A stretch of 64,000 nt of DNA from Angiostrongylus vasorum (lineage: Eukaryota > Nematoda > Chromadorea > Rhabditida > Metastrongylidae), in the NCBI GenBank assembly GCA_018806985.1, contig JADANN010000252.1:1-64000 (forward strand). Direction: 5' to 3'. A program made the translations under genes and the position numbers. Shown one piece after another: positions 10,101 to 38,395 of the stretch (the stretch's first letter is position 1; every line of letters starts with the position of its first letter). The notes below the pieces were generated by a model, which was not told the DNA's origin, ran no database searches, and was given only the letters and a program-made list of their open reading frames with translations.

Positions 10101-13100
10101 GAATTTTCCAAGAATACCCATGGCTACCGATAGCTATGATTTCGGCTCGGGTTTTTTAAGGTATTGACGACGACTTTTTGATGATCGCAGCGTGGCGTGA
10201 AATTGACCGACGTGTTCCGGTCTATCAAAAAAATAGCGCTTGTTATGGCCGATGCTGGTGCTTCAATTACTGTTACCTCGTTCACCAACTTTTTCTGCTT
10301 CGGTAAGCCATTTTCAACGCTAGTTCATAATAGGTTAAAGTTTCAAAATCTTGCACGCATTAAATTATAAGATAGTTTCTGTTGAAAGCATTTATAAGAC
10401 TCAGAACTATGTTGCAGCACTCGGATACTATATGTGTTCCACTCCTGCGGTTTCCGAGTTCTGCTTGATCACTGCTTGGGCTGTCCTCATTGACTATCTT
10501 ATGCAGGTGGTTACAGAAAAGTTGTGGTCTTTCCAGATCTTTAAAATGAGAAGAAGACTCTTAGGTCACCATCTTCGCTGCAATTCTGTGTTACTCGGGA
10601 AGAAAGGAAGATACCGGAGGATTGGCTTCATGTTGTTACAAGAAAGAGGTATTTTTTGTGGAATATGGAAAGAGGAATGGAATTGCTTTGATTGTCAGGA
10701 TCAAACACAAGCGGAAACCGCTTCGCCACCAATCGTTCAAACCACAGATTTAGTGATCGACTGTCATCATCATGCAAAATCAAAAAGTTGTAAGTCACAT
10801 GGCCGAGCGTTCTTTCACACAAGAGTGTTCTTAAAATTTTCTGTTCAGTACCGTACATGCATAAGTTCTTCGGTGAGCGTTTTGCTCCTTTTATACTTCG
10901 TAACGACGTCCGGGTTATCTGCTGGATTCTATTCATTGCATATACATGTGTAGCACTCTATGGATGTTGTAAATTAAAGGTACAACAAGCTTTGATTTTT
11001 GTAAAAAAGTATTACAGTAGTTTTTCTTCGTAGTGTGAGATTTACTCTCATGTGACAACAATCGCATTATCATCAGAACCAAATTTAGGTCGACATCAGC
11101 CCTGTTAAATACATTCGTGATAACTCACCTATTCAGACGTTTGTAAAACTGGCTGGTAAGTCATGCTGTCGTTGTTTCCCAATTTTACCGGTAATTTGCT
11201 TTTTTTGGAATGTTCTTTTTAGCGATGGACTTGAAGAGAAAGTAGCGTAAAGGTTTCGGTTGGTTTCATAGAAAAGGACAGAAATTTACTCTTTAAAATA
11301 AGTCAAACACCGTTTAAAGAAGATAAGAGTTAAACTAGCTAGAAATATATTAAGATAGATTCTCGTGTTAGCCGCTATAAAGATGAGAAGGCTAGTTCCC
11401 ATATTTGTTTTTCGAATCTCCTTTCCCTTTATCAATTTTTCGAGTTAGCTCTCAGGTTACGTCAACAAGCTTCATTGAGTTACTACAGTGGTATAGTAAG
11501 GAAGAATTCCTGGATATTGAACAATCGATATTTCCATCAGAAAGTTAATGCAAGGGTAAATCTAGAGTAGGATTTCCGGTATCGACCTGATAGAAACAGA
11601 ATTGCAAAGCAGATAGTCTGCTTTAATGAAGAAATGAGAACGATCTGCCACATTTCGTAACTTGAAAGGGAAAAAAAGGAGGTCCAATCAACAAAAAATC
11701 AAAGCAGAAGATGATCCCAGGGTCTTGTTAGTTGTGAATAGAGACGATCTAATCCACTTTATGTTCATAAGTACACCGTCTGGTGAGTATACAACACCTA
11801 GGTTTTTCCCATGCTTCTTCGGATTATCTGTAATTATTTCTTTTTAATATCCACACTGCTTTAATTTTTTTTCCTTATAAAAATCAGATTTTCAAAATCC
11901 AGACTGCTCTGCTTTTTTTTCTTACAAAAGGTTAAATTTTTTTCTATCAGTGATATACTGAAGAAGAGATTCGAGGGGTTTTTGCTTGCAAACGAAGGAT
12001 TTCGTGAAGGAATCACTACAACGCTCGCAATTTGACTGATTTCACGTTGAGAGCGTTATGAGATCGTTCTCCGTGACCAAATAATCTCGTCGCTCTTCTC
12101 TAGCGAATGAAGGAAACGAAATACCATTCTAGAAAATGAAGGGTAATATTAAACTCATCATAGAACAACGTTAAAGTGAAATTTTACAGACAAGTATATC
12201 TGGGCTGATAATGTGATGCCGAGATTCCATGTGATGAATCCACCTGACCTACGTGATACCGCTAAACGCTCTCGACTTAATGAAGTCGTTTTTCGATTGG
12301 AGCACACTAACTACTCAATTGGAAGGGTAAGTTATCCAAATCCTATGTGAACATCACACGAAATAATTGCTATTCTAATAACTACAAGAAAATTTGAAAA
12401 TAGGGGGACTTAGATATGTATACACTCTTCAGTCTTCTTTAGGTGTCAACGAATTTTTGGATGTGGCAGTATCAGCAGTACCTTAACGATTTCCCAGACA
12501 TCGATTATCAGAAGGACTTCTACAATAAGAAGTATCTGAAGGACTTCTTCAGCCAAATTGATTATTCACAATATCGGAGTATGCGACGGATTCCTCTTCT
12601 AATCGGCATTGATTTCGATATGTTTATGATTTCCACGTATATTTCAGCACATGTGAAAATACTTGATAACGTTACAAATGGCGAACCATGCATATCGATG
12701 TTTATTTTTGAAACATCTTTCTACGGGCTGGATAGTTGGGATAAACGACAACGTAAGTGGTTTTTTCTTCAGTAGTTACTGCTTCTTCTTAACTGAATGC
12801 AGCAAAGTGGTTAAACTTGCCTCGCGGTGCACATAATCGTTAGTTCGATTTCTCAGTTTGAGCTAGCCAAGAGTACTATTTCTAAAGGATAAACACGTTG
12901 GCATATTTAGAAGGATAAAGAAAAAGACATTAACTTGATAGACATAAATGCAAGTTATTGCATACCTCAAATATAAATCAAATCACTTCTGCGATTCCGC
13001 AAATGGAGTCGCATCGCGCATTCCTCAGGGAATGCTTAATCCGAAAACGTTATTCTTTTATTTCTTTTATTTTCATACATATTTTTTTACCCACAACTTT

Positions 13101-15020
13101 CAAATGTAATCTGTGCTAGGTGAACTTTTTAAATGGAGAGCAATCCTGGACGAGTATCCTGAATTTGACATGTTCCTGGCTGGTATTTTCAGGTACTTAA
13201 GAATTTTTTTCCATAAAACTTTAGAACAAGCAAGTTACTAAACCTTCATAGACGTAACTCTAGCAACTACTTCGTTACTTACTACGAACATCTGCAGAAA
13301 AGGTTGTTATTGGCAAACTCGTCTTCTGTGTTTTTCCGGTTTAATTGGAACATTTGTAAAGAATTAATTTTAAGAACATTATTGAGCATGTCTACTAGTT
13401 AATGTGAAATTCATCAAAAGTAAGGACTGTTGAAAAGTCGATTAAAAAGTTAAAACATCTTTATGTGAGTAGTTTTGACGTTTTATAGTCTGTGTGATGA
13501 CTGTTTTTTATTACGCCATTAATGTTGTAAAAATATTTATCCTTTTTTTTTCCTGTAGTCCTTTCCTTATCGACCAACGTCATACAATTGCTCCCTCATC
13601 AATGCAAACGATCGGCTCGGCACTGGCGATGATGGCGCTCATTTCGTTCTTCTTTCTACCAGATGCGGTTTGCCACTTTTTCCTATTCCCATTTGTTATA
13701 TAATTTGCGTGACCTGACATGGCAAGTATCACAGTGTGCGGATGCAGTTAATTTTTGCAGCAATCAGTTTTCCTAATGACCTGGTCGTTGTTGTCCATTT
13801 CTATGGGTGTCTGTGGTGGATTGGCGGTGCTTGGGTCCGACCTGGACTCAGTTAGGTGAGCACTCTATTGGCATCTATTTGCCTATGATGGTCGGTGGAT
13901 TATTTAATTTTTAAGCTTGCTAATCAATGTTAGAAAATAAACCGTGATCAAAAGACGTGATGATATGACGATGAGAAAAGAGATGAATCGAGCAAAGTAA
14001 GTAGGGGATAACGAAAGAAGTGGGATGGCTGACAAAAAAGAGTTGAGACAAAAAGCAATTTCGACACAAGATGAGAAAGTTTGAAGTAGTAGAGGCGTTA
14101 ATTTGTACGTATTGCAGTATGGGATGTATTGTGATGGCTATTGGTTTGGCTGTCGATTATTCAGTCCACATTTGCTATCGTTATCATCGCTCCGAATTTA
14201 TGAAATCCTCGGATAAGGTCTGAACTCCGGTTGTGAACCGTTACGACGTTTTTCGTCTTTTTGCACTAAATCGCACGAATGATCACAGAGGTGCGCAGTA
14301 GTCACGGAGTTGCGTTTCAACCACGGCTACGGCGACTACCATGTGATCGTTACAAATTTTTCTCAGAATTTTGACAGATTTTCCTCTAATTTTGTCATGA
14401 ATACATCATATTCAGGTTCGCGATACACTGTCTTCCGTGGGATGGCCAATTACACAAGCGGTTACGTCGACATTGTTTGGCCTTATTACGACCGCTTTTG
14501 TTCCCGCTTATCTCGTTCGGGTTTTCTTCCAGACTGTCTACCTAGTCAACATTATTGGTGAGATACAGCGTTTACTTCGCCTTTTGTCGTTTCCTCTAAA
14601 AGCTTTATTTGTTGGCTACATTTGCAAAGGTTCCCTACTACTACACAGTTGCATGATGCTGTTATTCCCGTCCTGTAGGCGTGTTACACAGTTGTCTCAC
14701 ATTTCATCGTCGAGTAAGATGAACGAGTATTGAGTATATGCCCAGATAGTATTTGAATCCGAAAATCTCCAATGAAACGAAAAGCGGGAGATATATGACA
14801 CGGGAAAAAAAACAACGCAAAGAGCTTGAATGAGCAGCACTGTTCTCTAACCTGAAACCAGCTATTTGTTTTCAGCGTATCATTTGTATTCCCATTTTTT
14901 TCCTGATAAGAACGAAAATTTCCAGGTCTGACTCATGCACTTGTTTGGTTGCCGCAACTGGTTGCAGCACTCGATCCGTGCGAGCGGGTCCCACTAAGGT
15001 TAAGATTGAAGAAACACTAA
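7179..15020 (+). CDS. Patched-related (PTR) membrane protein, multi-exon
   Basis: PTR proteins belong to the RND permease superfamily and have a sterol-sensing domain. In nematodes they act in cuticle, moulting and lipid or sterol handling. Exons: 7179-7381, 8487-8669, 8872-9009, 9046-9167, 9258-9377, 9631-9753, 9801-9957, 10161-10302, 10418-10506, 10565-10648, 10699-10789, 10849-10979, 11089-11155, 12190-12326, 12443-12752, 13120-13192, 13559-13667, 13761-13855, 14118-14217, 14416-14557, 14926-15020. Visible landmarks: an N-terminal membrane entry (YGLILGKHPFWF), PLIFTACC, the sterol-sensing start VPFAVPATVMLMFY, the GIDDDF motif, TPAVSEFC, and a second transporter half with MAIGLAVDYSVHICY and SVGWPITQAVTSTLFG. 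The family usually has 850-1000 residues; this has about 903. One-base frame breaks occur near 7288, 9814, 9917 and 10227, yet splice sites are intact and phase is perfect after 10302. About 50 residues expected between 7382 and 8486 were not found. It may be a young pseudogene or have local assembly errors. Confidence 0.9.
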
Positions 15021-15330
15021 GCAGCAGAACGATTTTCCTCTGAGAAAAAACATCCTAAAAATTGAATATTGACTGCTGCGAACTTCATGTTAATGAGATA
15101 CTGGTTAAGTTTTCTGTCAGCAGTAACAGAACGTTTTCATTGGTTTAAATGCACTTTTTAAACAACATTCCATATTCATCTGTTCGTAATGTTTCATTCT
15201 CACACACTTATTAGAAAACTTTACTCCTTTCCTCCCATTTTATCCCTTTCGTTACCTTTTCCATCTAGCTTTCTTTCTACCCAAGTGTCGGATTGCCTCA
15301 GAAAGCTCTTAAATAAAGTAAAATTCCGAG
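15021..15330 (+). other. Likely 3' UTR of the PTR gene
   Basis: After the stop TAA at 15018-15020 the sequence is non-coding, and AATAAA occurs at 15312-15317, about 295 nt downstream. This is a plausible polyadenylation signal. Confidence 0.4.
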
Positions 15331-16730
15331 GTGCGTGAAAAAGCTCATTTCAATGAATGATCTGATCAGTTTTGTTCAACGAGAAGAATCGATGTTTGTT
15401 TTCTCAGCATTGGGATAATGTTTGCCTAGTTACTCCTTTGTTTAGCTACAAAATCACGAGTAAAATTTTCTATGGCAACGTTTGCGCAAAATCGGAGGCA
15501 CTTATTCTTAGGAAAAGTTCGACGTTTACATCTGAGAAATCTGATGTGGTTAATCCAATATTAGAAGCTATCATCCTTGTAGCGGAAACGTGGTTAAAAG
15601 GCTGTAGATCACCTTCCAGTTCATAGGAGTGGACGACATTTGCACAGAAACTACCTCACACGACTTACGGCAAATGTTAGCAGACCAAAAAAGCCTGTTT
15701 AAATTGACGTCGACTAATTTCCCTTAAAAAGCTATAAGGGCGAGATGTTATTATTACACTGATATACAAATATTCAAAAAATGACAAATGATCCATACGT
15801 GAAACTGTTGGTTCATCGACGAGAACTAATTCGAAGCTTTTTTGTGTGATTGTCGCCCATGTTGGCGTTCTGTTTCGAGAACTATGGCGCCTGCAAGCCC
15901 AGTTTCATCATTCATAGATCGTTTTGAGTTGTAAGTACAACCACTTAAACAGAACCGCAAACATGTCCATTCGTCTTGTAGATGGTCACATTGGAGGGCT
16001 CATGGATACTTTTGAAGTCCACTATATTGTTGTTCATGCACGTCGGCAGCCAACTCATTCCATTGGGTTAGCTTTCCATACGTTTTATTTTCAACATGTG
16101 CTCGTAGGATCTCGATGATTGCTTTCTAAGATTTCAACTGCAGATCCCAGCTAGGTAGCCATACGATGTAATACAATAATTGAGGAGTGAGTGCAGAACA
16201 TTGGTAACTTAACAATGAGACAGCGGCCCTTGCATTTGAATGCAACGCTCGAAAAGGTACTATAAAGCTTTCCACTCATTAAAATAGTGTTTTTTTATGC
16301 AAAACGGGAAAATTCTTTTAAATGACTTGTTTGAAGTAAAGCAACGCAATTCTTCAGTACAGGAACTGATGAAACAATGATGTTACTGCACGCTTATAAG
16401 GAGGATACTGTTTGAATTTTCGCCGTTTTTTCACGTTCAATGTAAGCTGCAGGATGTATTGCCACCGTGAAAGGAGACCAAAATGGATGGGCAATATATT
16501 AAATGCCGTTCTGCATAAAAAGGATTCACGGAATGGGTTAGTCATTCGAGTGTGCTCCACTCCACAATCGCTAAACTGGACATTTTTTACAAGAAATTTT
16601 TATTATGTAGTTAATTTATTGCTTACCAGTGACAATACATTCAACAACCATGTTTATGTGTTGTTGAAACAAATAATGTACTTCTTCTTATCTAAAATAA
16701 CAAACAGAAGCTTAGAAGTCGAACAAGACT
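15331..16730. other. No recognised gene
   Basis: Only short open frames without splice support were seen. No repeat of the families described elsewhere in the window was found. Confidence 0.3.
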
Positions 16731-16733
16731 CGT

Positions 16734-17722
16734 TTAGCGTCGGAAGAGCACAAGTCGGGTGAGTGATTTTGGTAAGTGAGCGACTAGTGCTTTAGTAGGA
16801 CTCGTGGGTGTTGGGGCAGGTGCAGGTAGACTAACGCGATGTGATGTACTGTCACCGTTGTCAGCATGTTCAACACCAGTACCACATGCTGTGACTGGAC
16901 CAGTAAAAGGTGACGCTGACGGTATTCGACCGTCTATCATACCAAGTAAATATGGAAAATCGAGAGCCGAACACTAAAAACATGATCAATTAAACGATGT
17001 TTGGCATTATTTAAATACAGGAAATTGACAAAACAAACAAAGGAGACGATAGCAGTTTATGCAACAGACGAAAGGAATTGTCGCTTTCCACAAAAGCACT
17101 TCTACTACTGTAGATCATGATATTTAGTTTCTCAACAGTAGACAGAACAGATTCGAAAAAACTGTCTTCTGTTAGTATTATGGGTTCAAGGATATGTTGC
17201 TGGACAGAATGATTAGAAAAAAAATTCCGCAATTCCTATGCCTGAGCAAAAAAGATACTTGATTCTTGATACCTGAATGGTCGGCGCTCATTGGTTGTGT
17301 GGCAACCAGCATAATCTCCATTTTTCGGAGATTTACTGGTTAAGCCACTGTGGTTCCCTGGAATCTCAAGGCCAGCCTGGCCAAAGTCTGACCCAGGTCT
17401 TCACCACCACAGGCAGTCGCAGCCCCTGTGGATCAGAGAGAGAGTTGTCACCATGCGACTTTGATACCAGGACGGTGGGGGGATCCTGGTATTGGTTTAC
17501 TCTTAGCTAGGCTTCCTGATGGAAACGCCGGACTCCCTCTCAGCATGGGAGACCCTGCCGTGGGAACGAATCCCCGCTGTACATCGCAGCCCACACCCAG
17601 GAACACCTCCCAGTCACAATGAGGAAGATGAACCGTTGGAAGCGATCAAAAACGATATGATGAACAGCTAGATACATCATCGTGAAGATATCGTATGCTT
17701 CAATGCCAATCCGTTTATGCAT
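16734..17722 (-). CDS. Candidate exons of an unnamed - strand gene
   Basis: Three open segments on - look coding, although their reading phases cannot all be joined. One runs 16973 to 16734 after a good acceptor (CATGTTTTTAG); its end is rich in Pro, Thr and Ser (APAPTPTSPT), like a disordered tail. Another starts at 17199 after TCTGTCCAG and encodes an amphipathic helical stretch (FFESVLSTVEKLNIMIYSS). The third, 17722-17633, starts MHKRIGIEAYDIF and runs into the R-B repeat. The region lies just downstream of SCHIP1 on the same strand. I do not recognise the protein. It could be a small unrelated gene or a fragment broken by the repeat insertion. Confidence 0.3.
17258..17640 (+). repeat. 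Interspersed repeat R-B, copy 1
   Basis: About 380-400 nt, clearly homologous to 46258-46600 (same strand) and to 22215-22622 (opposite strand). Shared landmarks in order: CATTTTTCGGAGATTTACTG, GGTTAAGCCACTGTGG, CTTTGATACCAGGACGGTGG, GTATTGGTTTACTCTTAGCT, AGGCTTCCTGATGGAAACGC. The start carries short CTTGATAC-like reiterations. No coding capacity or tRNA head was recognised. The orientation sign is arbitrary. Confidence 0.75.
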
Positions 17723-17880
17723 TACTTAGTTACAAACTTTTAGAAATGGCGTTTAATAAGCAGAACTCTGGATCTACGACAACATTCATCTCAATAGATT
17801 CAATAGCGACGTTTAAAAAATAGATATTAACCGATTTCTGCAATCTGTTGCCAACTGCGTATAAAAGGTGGCCAGATAAT

Positions 17881-32846
<14,966 letters not shown>

Positions 32847-32937
32847 TCCCTCAGAACTTCATTGGCGATCAATGCGTAACACGTTGTGCTGGCCAAGGCG
32901 ACCAAGGGATATGGGCCTCGATCTGTAATGCAAAAAA
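32847..32937 (-). promoter_or_regulatory. SCHIP1 5' UTR with splice acceptor
   Basis: On -, TTTTTTGCATTACAG ends at 32923, and the exon begins at 32922, 76 nt before the start codon. TGA is in frame 12 nt upstream of ATG. The acceptor may take a spliced leader or join an unseen upstream exon. Confidence 0.5.
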
Positions 32938-34013
32938 TTGTGGTGGCAAACTTTACTAAAAAGGTGTATTTGCTTTAAAAAAACAACGAAGGATTATAGT
33001 GCAAAGGACTTATTATGTTATAGACACCAAGCATATGTAATTTTCCTACGTATTAGCACGAAATGCTGAAAAAAATGAGGGATATGAAAACTAGGAGATT
33101 AAGCGCTTCCCTCAATCTGATAATTACCGCTGTTGTTTCTGACTTCATATAAATTCTTTTTTTTCGTTTTGAAAATTATAAAAAAAAGGAAATAGATGAA
33201 CGGGAATGGTACTTGAATGGTGGTTGTACGAACATCAATACAGATATTTCTGAGATTGGAAAAACTGATGAAAAGATAGCAGAACAATGCACAAAATAAA
33301 TACGGATGACGTAGTTATCACACCATTAACCCAAATTCAGTTTACTATTTAATATCTAGCTATCAAAATATGTGGAGATACGACCACTTGCATGCAATGA
33401 AGCCTAAAGCCACGTTAGCGTATTAGAAACTTAAAGGCACTCAAGCCGTTGGCGAAAGAAAACTATTTCATCCAGATTTAGAGATCCAGATGAAGTATGC
33501 AACTCATTTAAAGTTCAGATATCGACGATAGTAGAAGAATGAACGAAAGACGACAACTGAGAGCACAAACAAGCAAACTAAGATCGTTTTCTCCTTGCTG
33601 TACGGTCGCGCTAAAATCGAACCCGCTAGCAATGACATTCCAGTTCGTAGTCACTTCATATTTTTCTTCCTTTCTCACTGATTCGCAGCAAGTTGAATGA
33701 TGTCTTCTTATTAAAATATCACTAAATGAGAGCGAGCATATTCTGAAGTGAAATCTTTCGAAATGAACACAGGAAGTTTAATGGTAAGCGATCAGCAATT
33801 CTATGCATTTTCCTCTGTTCAAATGGACACGGAATTGAATCTTTTGAATTGAATTTTTACGATGCCCGAAAACGTTTATGATCGTCATGAAGTGAATAAA
33901 GGAAAAAAAAAGAATGATGATCGATGATGAATAGTATATAAACAGAGTGATTCATTCTTAGGATGGTCAGATTGAGCTATTCGAAACAAATATGCTCTAA
34001 CTTATTTCTTTTT
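32938..34013. other. Intergenic, nothing recognised
   Basis: AT-rich with no exon or repeat recognised. It is presumably the upstream region of SCHIP1. Confidence 0.3.
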
Positions 34014-34112
34014 CTCATACATGTATACACATGTATATACATATATCTATATAAAGATGCGTATATATAACGTATATACATATATACACATATACACATA
34101 CATATATATAAA
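34014..34112. repeat. Impure TATAC/AT microsatellite
   Basis: Short ATATAC, ATACAC and ATAT units are interleaved over about 100 nt. Confidence 0.85.
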
Positions 34113-37100
34113 ACAGTAGGAGCCAAAAGCTTAGATGACCTTTATGTCAGGATGTGAAAAGCGCTTGTTGTCAAGCCCAATGTGCATTCGGTAAGATGTT
34201 GTTCGTCATCCCCACTAATGGACGCGACGAGACACGAAATTGATTACGGCTAGTCCCATTAGTTTTTATACAGGGGAAAAACTCACACTAGTTATGAATA
34301 CTTTCTTACTTTTGTGTATTCATGTGTATCGGCGACACTGTGGATAACATGATTTTCTCATTATTTTGTTGTGAGAGCATCGTGGATGACACAACGAAAA
34401 CAAAGACAAATTAAAGTCACAAGTTCAAACGCACTGAATAGTGATGATTTTACCCAATCAGGAACGATGTTAGACGTTGAGTGTACGAATAACACTATGC
34501 ACTTTCGTCCGAAGCGCTCGATTGACATTTAAGTGTCGGCGTAAAAATCGTATGTGAAACACTTGATGTCTACATGGATAACAACAACGTTATAGGGATC
34601 ACGTTAATGCTAAGAACGTTAGCACTTCGCACTCATAGTAATCCATTAATCCGGGAAAAAAAATGATGCTATCAATACGTCGGCAACAGATGAGTACGGA
34701 TTGAAGTGTTGCTGGAATAGGCGGCAGTGCCGCGCCACTCTGAATCCTCTTCAGGCCACGCCCACGTCCGTAATTTTATATTTATTGAAAACTCACGTCG
34801 CTCGCTATCTAGCCTACCATATGTGTATAGTCCCTCACCAATGAGAAAACGTAGACACCTAATCGACTTGTGAACTAACGAAGGAAGGAAGGTGTTCAAA
34901 AAACCAATACTAAATTAAGCGTCACGATAAGAATTATCGTCGTAATGTAGTTATTATTAGATTTTCGTAAAAAAAACCGTAGAAGCAGAAAGAGATAACC
35001 ATCCTGGACACCTATAACTAGAATGCTACGTCAATCTCGTGGTCACAATAAGAAACAATCGATGCTGAAACCACGGAAACACCATGTAAGAAATTCAGAA
35101 TGGAAGAAAATAGTAGCAGGATGAATGGAAGGAGGTGAAAAAGGTGATTAGAGTGGTCGAGATGCTTGCTGATCGTGTTGTCGAGCCAACGTGAGTCGGT
35201 GGCAGTGCGGAGGAGACGAGGGCCGTCAGTGTCCGTCAGTCTCGTCGGTGTCACTGCTAATAACACAAGTGCTTGCGGGCGGAGCCGCTTCCTTCTCTTT
35301 GGCAACCATCAGCAACAACGCCATCAAACCGTAGCCTTATGGCATAAATCCAGTATTTTACTACTTCGAAACGAAAGTAGTGCATACATTTCATTATCGA
35401 AGACCTGTTGCTAACATGACACGAGAAATGGCATTGTCCATGGATGCAGAAAACCCGAGGTGTGATGATGTCAAAGTGGCGATGAGCTGACGATATCTGC
35501 CCTCCAAAAGTGCTAGCAAAGAGAACATCAAGCAAATCTATGCCGATCCATCCAGTTTTAGTAATAAATCTCAAAACAAATGAGTTGAGTGGACGCGTTA
35601 ACTTAAGAAGAACGAACCATGAACGATGATATCGAATTTGGGCATTCCATTCGATTTTCGAGCAGTCAAGCATCCGACCATCTAATAATGCACCTGCGCA
35701 CCTGAAGTATTAGTGAAACAAATGAGAATTACTCTCAAAATATTGAATAGACAAAACTTTTCCCTCGTTCTTAAGATGACTGACAATCTAGACGTTCAGG
35801 AATAGTAAATTATCCGTACAAGCTGAATGGGCCCCTACACGGACCTTTCAAATGCGACTAGTATGACAAGTGCTTCGCTACAGCTGTTTTATTTCCTACA
35901 GTTGTTAACGCTATAGTAGTAACGTAAATTTGAAACATTTTTAAGATAAAGATGAGGAATGATTTCATAATGTAAGTTGCAACTTTATGATCAACCCTTT
36001 CTCAGAATCCAGAAAAAGTGAAAACGGCACTCATTGCTAAATATTTCTCGGATCCCTAAGTTCGTAGAAGCTCATCGAAAATGTAGAAAGAAATTGAACA
36101 ATCACTGCCGAAGTTAATAAATCGATCACGAGAAGTTCCGGAGGAGATTCTCCGATTGGAGGAAAAAAACGGAACTCGTCGACATTATGTCGCCGGCTAT
36201 GTGGTTGATCCAATTGGATTAATACTAGCATGAATAGAGAGGAAGATATGACAGAAGAAGAACAGTAGAAAACATCTAGAACTAGTCGAAGGATTTTCTA
36301 TAAGCTATAGAAAATAAGGATCGAATGCACAACGGCATGGAAGAACGATGGAAACGCTGAAAGCCAACGGAGCTCTCGAGCGCCCAATGACCATCATTAT
36401 TTCATATTAGCAATATATCGTCGACATTACGACGAAACCACTCATCAACACCAAAGTTATAAAAACTCTTTGTTCAAAAACTGCCTAACTTCACTAATAA
36501 ACGTTAGTGAAGCGTCTTAGATATGCTGCTTTAGGCATAATTCTAGTAATCCAAAAAACACGAACTGTGGATGGCTAGCAGAATTCATGGGTGCACATCT
36601 GAAGCACTGTGCAAAAAAAGAAAACAACTGAGAAATGGGCTCTAACGTTGAGAACCGACCAGCACAGCACACATCTCAGTTGTTTGTTTTCACCATCGCA
36701 ACTGAGATATTTGTTCGCTGTTTAACTTTTGGGGTAACTCGTCCAGAATGTTTCTTTCTCACGTGCGCAAATTCTCACGTCGTCATTACTCGAAACGATA
36801 CAATTCAAAAGAACCGAAAATTTACAATACCTAAGACGCGTACTGCGTCCTGTGTGATTGTCATCAATGTTTGTCTAATGCCATAAAAAACAAAGATTCC
36901 CGAAGATCTGATTTTCGAACGTGCAGCATATCGAAATCCTGATTTCTTCAAGACTTTGAGTTGACAACAAAGCAAAAATGAGTGGAAGTATGATTTAGCG
37001 TAATAAAACAAACTACTCAAAAAAAATATACGACAGACGAAAAGCTGATGGTAGATTCTCGATAATCAACAAGTAAGCCCCTACGTGGTAGGCGGAGTGA

Positions 37101-37125
37101 GGCGGCCCACTTATTAATACCACAC
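34113..37125. other. Intergenic; two weak signals
   Basis: 35170-35320 is locally GC-richer with a cluster of CGG/GCC words, and on - could be a promoter or 5' exon for a leftward gene such as SCHIP1; there is no direct link. On +, 36125-36225 encodes an open, plausible stretch (EVPEEILRLEEKNGTRRHYV) but has no recognisable splice partners. Nothing else was seen. Confidence 0.3.
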
Positions 37126-37336
37126 AACATACATACACACACAACACATACAGGCACACACACGCACACACACGTACACACATACACATACACGTACACA
37201 TTCACGTACACATACACGTACACATACACACATATACATACACGTACACACACACACACACATACACATACACGCACACATACACATACACACCCACACA
37301 AATACACTCACACACATCAGCACACACATACACCAC
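37126..37336. repeat. (CA)n-rich microsatellite
   Basis: Imperfect ACAC/ATACACGTAC units over about 210 nt. The Cys/Val-rich - strand frames here are translated repeat, not genes. Confidence 0.93.
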
Positions 37337-38395
37337 CGAGGGTCACGGCAAACTCAATGTTCACTTCTGTCGATCGATACCGTAATAAAAACGCACATTT
37401 ACGAATTCCGAAAAATCATTGGTTAACTAGTAAACAATCATAGTCAATAGTACGTAACTTATTGATTAATCGAGGTCCATAAAGAAAAATAAAGGATATG
37501 TAGGCTAAAATCGAAAATGAAAGACTGAGTTGTTGTTCTGTTGTGCACTCAATGACAAATAACTTTGGCAGATACCATCGCTATGTGTAGATGCGTGAAG
37601 AATCGTTTATCCCCTTGTTATTCAGACACCGAGGTCAATCAGCATTCAGGGAAATTTCTGCCTTGTCATGAAATTCTGGACAGAAGAATGAGAAAATGTT
37701 CTTAAATATGTGCACTCATATCAATAATACATATTATACATAAAGATAACCTTAGAAACGACTAGCATTTTGACAAAGCAAGCGATCAAATTCCGTTAAC
37801 AAAGATAGATAGATATCGAAATGACGTGAAAAGCACTAAAAGGAAGACAAAGAAGACCCAGCACCACAGAAGAAAATGTTTCCTATGAAAAAATCTGTTT
37901 TGTAGTTGATTTGTGTTAACATCTGTTCCAAACAGTGCCGGAACACATTAAAATAAAAACCGAACGCGTTATTTGGAGAAACTCGTCCGCGTTTGCACCT
38001 TGCACGCTTGTCGAGCATAGGCCAGCCTGAAATGATGAACGCCTATGTTTTTCACAGGGTTTGTGCTGACCACTAGGAAATAAAGTCGACGATGTTTATG
38101 AAATATGATAAGGTGTGAAGTGCTTCGAAGACCTTTAGAATACGAAGCTCTTAGCCAATTACTGAGCAATCATTTGCAATCAAATTTAGACTTCGCGATT
38201 TCACTTGGGCAGTATTGCCTTGAAAAGTAGAAAAGAAAGATTATTTGCTAGGTTAAGCTTGACTTTTTATGTATTATTACTTTCTGATGTGAGATTAGGA
38301 ACACCAAGTCGAAGTCGTTGAAAAAGGTTTAATGCAAAATTTATCTATTTAGCTACTGACTTAACTACGTAGCATAGTACATTTGTCCTAAACTG

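Noticed and set aside
10351..10953. 200-codon + ORF
   Set aside because: It is a read-through of three PTR exons and their introns in one frame. The true exons are 10418-10506, 10565-10648, 10699-10789 and 10849-10979.
14282..14360. An extra PTR exon after 14217 starting GTGCGCAG
   Set aside because: Exon 14118-14217 joins 14416-14557 in phase to give the conserved K-VRDTLSSVGWP sequence, so no exon is needed between.
35257..35673. 138-codon - ORF
   Set aside because: No domain, no splice context and unbiased composition; likely chance.
37013..37329. Cys/Val-rich - strand ORFs resembling a cysteine-rich protein
   Set aside because: They are translated CA-rich microsatellite.
37126..37336. 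CRISPR-like direct repeats
   Set aside because: The units are 6-8 nt simple repeats with no spacers, in a eukaryotic genome.
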